Source: an uncultured Candidatus Nitrosopumilus sp. (GTDB lineage: Archaea; Thermoproteota; Nitrososphaeria; Nitrososphaerales; Nitrosopumilaceae). Taken from it: DNA of 32,297 bases. A model generated the notes under the pieces. That model saw only the letters and a program-made list of their open reading frames with translations, was not told the DNA's origin and made no database searches. Below, in pieces: positions 31,193-32,297 of the stretch; the stretch's first letter is position 1; each line of letters begins with the position of its first letter. A program made the translations under genes and the position numbers. The stretch is from positions 1 to 32,297 of the forward strand of contig CAJQSS010000034.1 of the NCBI GenBank assembly GCA_905616385.1, written 5' to 3'.

Positions 31193-32248
31193 CTAATCAG
31201 AAAGTTTTTGAAATTCACCTAAAAGATTTTTTTGATGTTTACTAAGTTTTTTAGGAACATTTACCACCATGCGAACATACTGATCTCCTGTTCCTCTTGA
31301 ATTAATATGAGAAACTCCTTTTCCTTTTAGTTTTATTATCGTATTTGGTTGACTTCCAGAATTAACTTTAATTTTTTCACTTCCTTGTAAAGTTGGAACA
31401 TTAATTTCACAACCTAATGCAGCATCGATCATAGAAATATCTTGATCATAGAAAATATCCTTGCCATCTCTATTAAAATATCTATGAGGCTGTACTTTAA
31501 CTCGAATTACTAGATCTCCATTTATTCCATCTGGAATTTCATTTCCCTCATTGGAAACAATATAATCACCTGAATCTATTCCAGGTGGAATTTCAAAGTC
31601 AACTTTTTTATTTCCTTTTACTCGTCCTTGTCCTTTACAATTACTACATGGTGTTTCTATCATAGAACCTTGACCCCTACAGGTAGGACATGGTGCAGCA
31701 GTTACAAATGAAGCAAATCCCATATTCCGAGTTTGTCTAACTTCTCCTTGACCATTACATGTTGTACATGTTTTTTTATTAGTACCAGGTTTACAACCAG
31801 AACCCTTACAATTATCACATTTAATTTGTTTTTGTAAATTAATTTCCATTTTTTTTCCATGTAACACATCTTCTAATGTTACTGTTGTTTGGTAAAGGAG
31901 ATCAGATCCACGTTGTTGTTGTTGAGTAAAACCTCCTCCTCCACGACCAAAAATTGATTCAAAAATATCATTAAATCCTCCACCGCCACGACCTTGGAAA
32001 ATATCATCACTACTGTATTTGCCATCTACTCCAGCATGTCCATGTTGGTCATAGGTTTGTTTTTTTTCAGAATCTGAAAGAATAGCATATGCCTCAGAAA
32101 TTTCTTTGAAATGTTCTCCAGCATCTGCTGATTGATTACGATCAGGATGAAATTTTAATGCTAATTTTCGATACTGGTTTTTTATTTCATCTAGAGAAGA
32201 AGTTTTTGTGACCCCTAAAACTTCATAATAATCACGTTTTGCACTCAT
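31193..32248 (-). CDS. dnaJ: Chaperone DnaJ (Hsp40)
   Basis: This 351-aa co-chaperone stimulates DnaK ATPase and presents unfolded proteins. It has a J domain (1-70) with HPD in KFHPDRN, and a Gly/Phe-rich linker (about 75-110, GRGGGGFNDIFESIFGRGG). The zinc-finger region has four CxxCxGxG repeats (CDNCKGSG, CTTCNGQG, CPTCRGQG, CSNCKGQG, about 135-215), and a C-terminal substrate-binding domain with a short end. It is a complete type I DnaJ, slightly shorter than the bacterial one. dnaK/grpE are often adjacent and could lie beyond the window edge. Confidence 0.95.
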   Translation of the reverse strand: MSAKRDYYEVLGVTKTSSLDEIKNQYRKLALKFHPDRNQSADAGEHFKEISEAYAILSDSEKKQTYDQHGHAGVDGKYSSDDIFQGRGGGGFNDIFESIFGRGGGGFTQQQQRGSDLLYQTTVTLEDVLHGKKMEINLQKQIKCDNCKGSGCKPGTNKKTCTTCNGQGEVRQTRNMGFASFVTAAPCPTCRGQGSMIETPCSNCKGQGRVKGNKKVDFEIPPGIDSGDYIVSNEGNEIPDGINGDLVIRVKVQPHRYFNRDGKDIFYDQDISMIDAALGCEINVPTLQGSEKIKVNSGSQPNTIIKLKGKGVSHINSRGTGDQYVRMVVNVPKKLSKHQKNLLGEFQKLSD

Positions 32249-32297
32249 GAGTTATTTCTTCATTATAATTACACTATAAATGATTGAATTTGAAAAA

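Noticed and set aside
1-32297. tRNA, rRNA or other structured RNA genes
   Set aside because: No T-loop-like GGTTCGANTCC segments or cloverleaf-like runs were seen in the intergenic gaps; a covariance search would be needed to exclude small RNAs.

Overview
The window reads as chromosome of a marine-type ammonia-oxidising archaeon (Nitrososphaerota/Thaumarchaeota, Nitrosopumilus-like). The pointers are the very AT-rich sequence, a plastocyanin-like protein ending in a PEFG sorting signal, a secreted protein with a CFI-box C-terminus, an Amt ammonium transporter with a cleavable signal peptide, a split A-type ATP synthase operon, and many TATA-like boxes 25-30 bp upstream of start codons, as expected for leaderless archaeal mRNAs. 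The assignment is by eye; no search was run.

Layout. 1-9.5 kb is a metal and cell-surface region. It holds the end of a CFI-box protein, a ribbon-helix-helix metal regulator divergent from a ZnuA-ZnuC-ZnuB type ABC importer, a 927-residue CopC-CopD-beta-propeller fusion, a small membrane-anchored secreted protein, a plastocyanin-like PEFG protein with an alanine-rich repeat linker, and a full-length CFI-box paralogue. The two CFI-box ends form an 83-bp perfect inverted repeat around this region. 9.5-12.9 kb holds a Lon-N-domain protein, carbamate kinase, and the two aspartate carbamoyltransferase chains as a divergent pair. A relic of a second pyrB 3' end lies on the far side of the carbamate kinase gene.

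12.9-25.7 kb is dominated by the A-type ATP synthase: E-A-B-D, then a tandemly duplicated 43-codon ORF, then K on the minus strand; I plus a 28-codon membrane peptide on the plus strand; and C about 3.5 kb further on. Between them sit a two-domain rhodanese, the ammonium transporter and a possible winged-helix protein. After C come a small membrane protein and a Cas4-like Fe-S protein that seems to lack a key nuclease lysine. 25.7-29.4 kb holds a 36-aa membrane peptide, a LEA14-like anchored protein, an unknown 116-aa protein, and an overlapping nucleotide-metabolism operon (thymidylate kinase, HD phosphohydrolase, UMP kinase). 29.5-30.7 kb is a cluster of at least six very small genes, two with CxxC metal-site motifs. 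The window ends with a HAD nucleotidase-like gene and dnaJ.

Together the genes cover ammonium uptake, copper and zinc handling for a copper-dependent respiratory chain, proton-driven ATP synthesis, and pyrimidine/dTTP synthesis. I found no rRNA, tRNA, CRISPR array or insertion sequence. The less explained items are the duplicated ORF in the ATPase operon, the repeat-flanked carbamate kinase, the unannotated small membrane peptides, and the Cas4-like protein.
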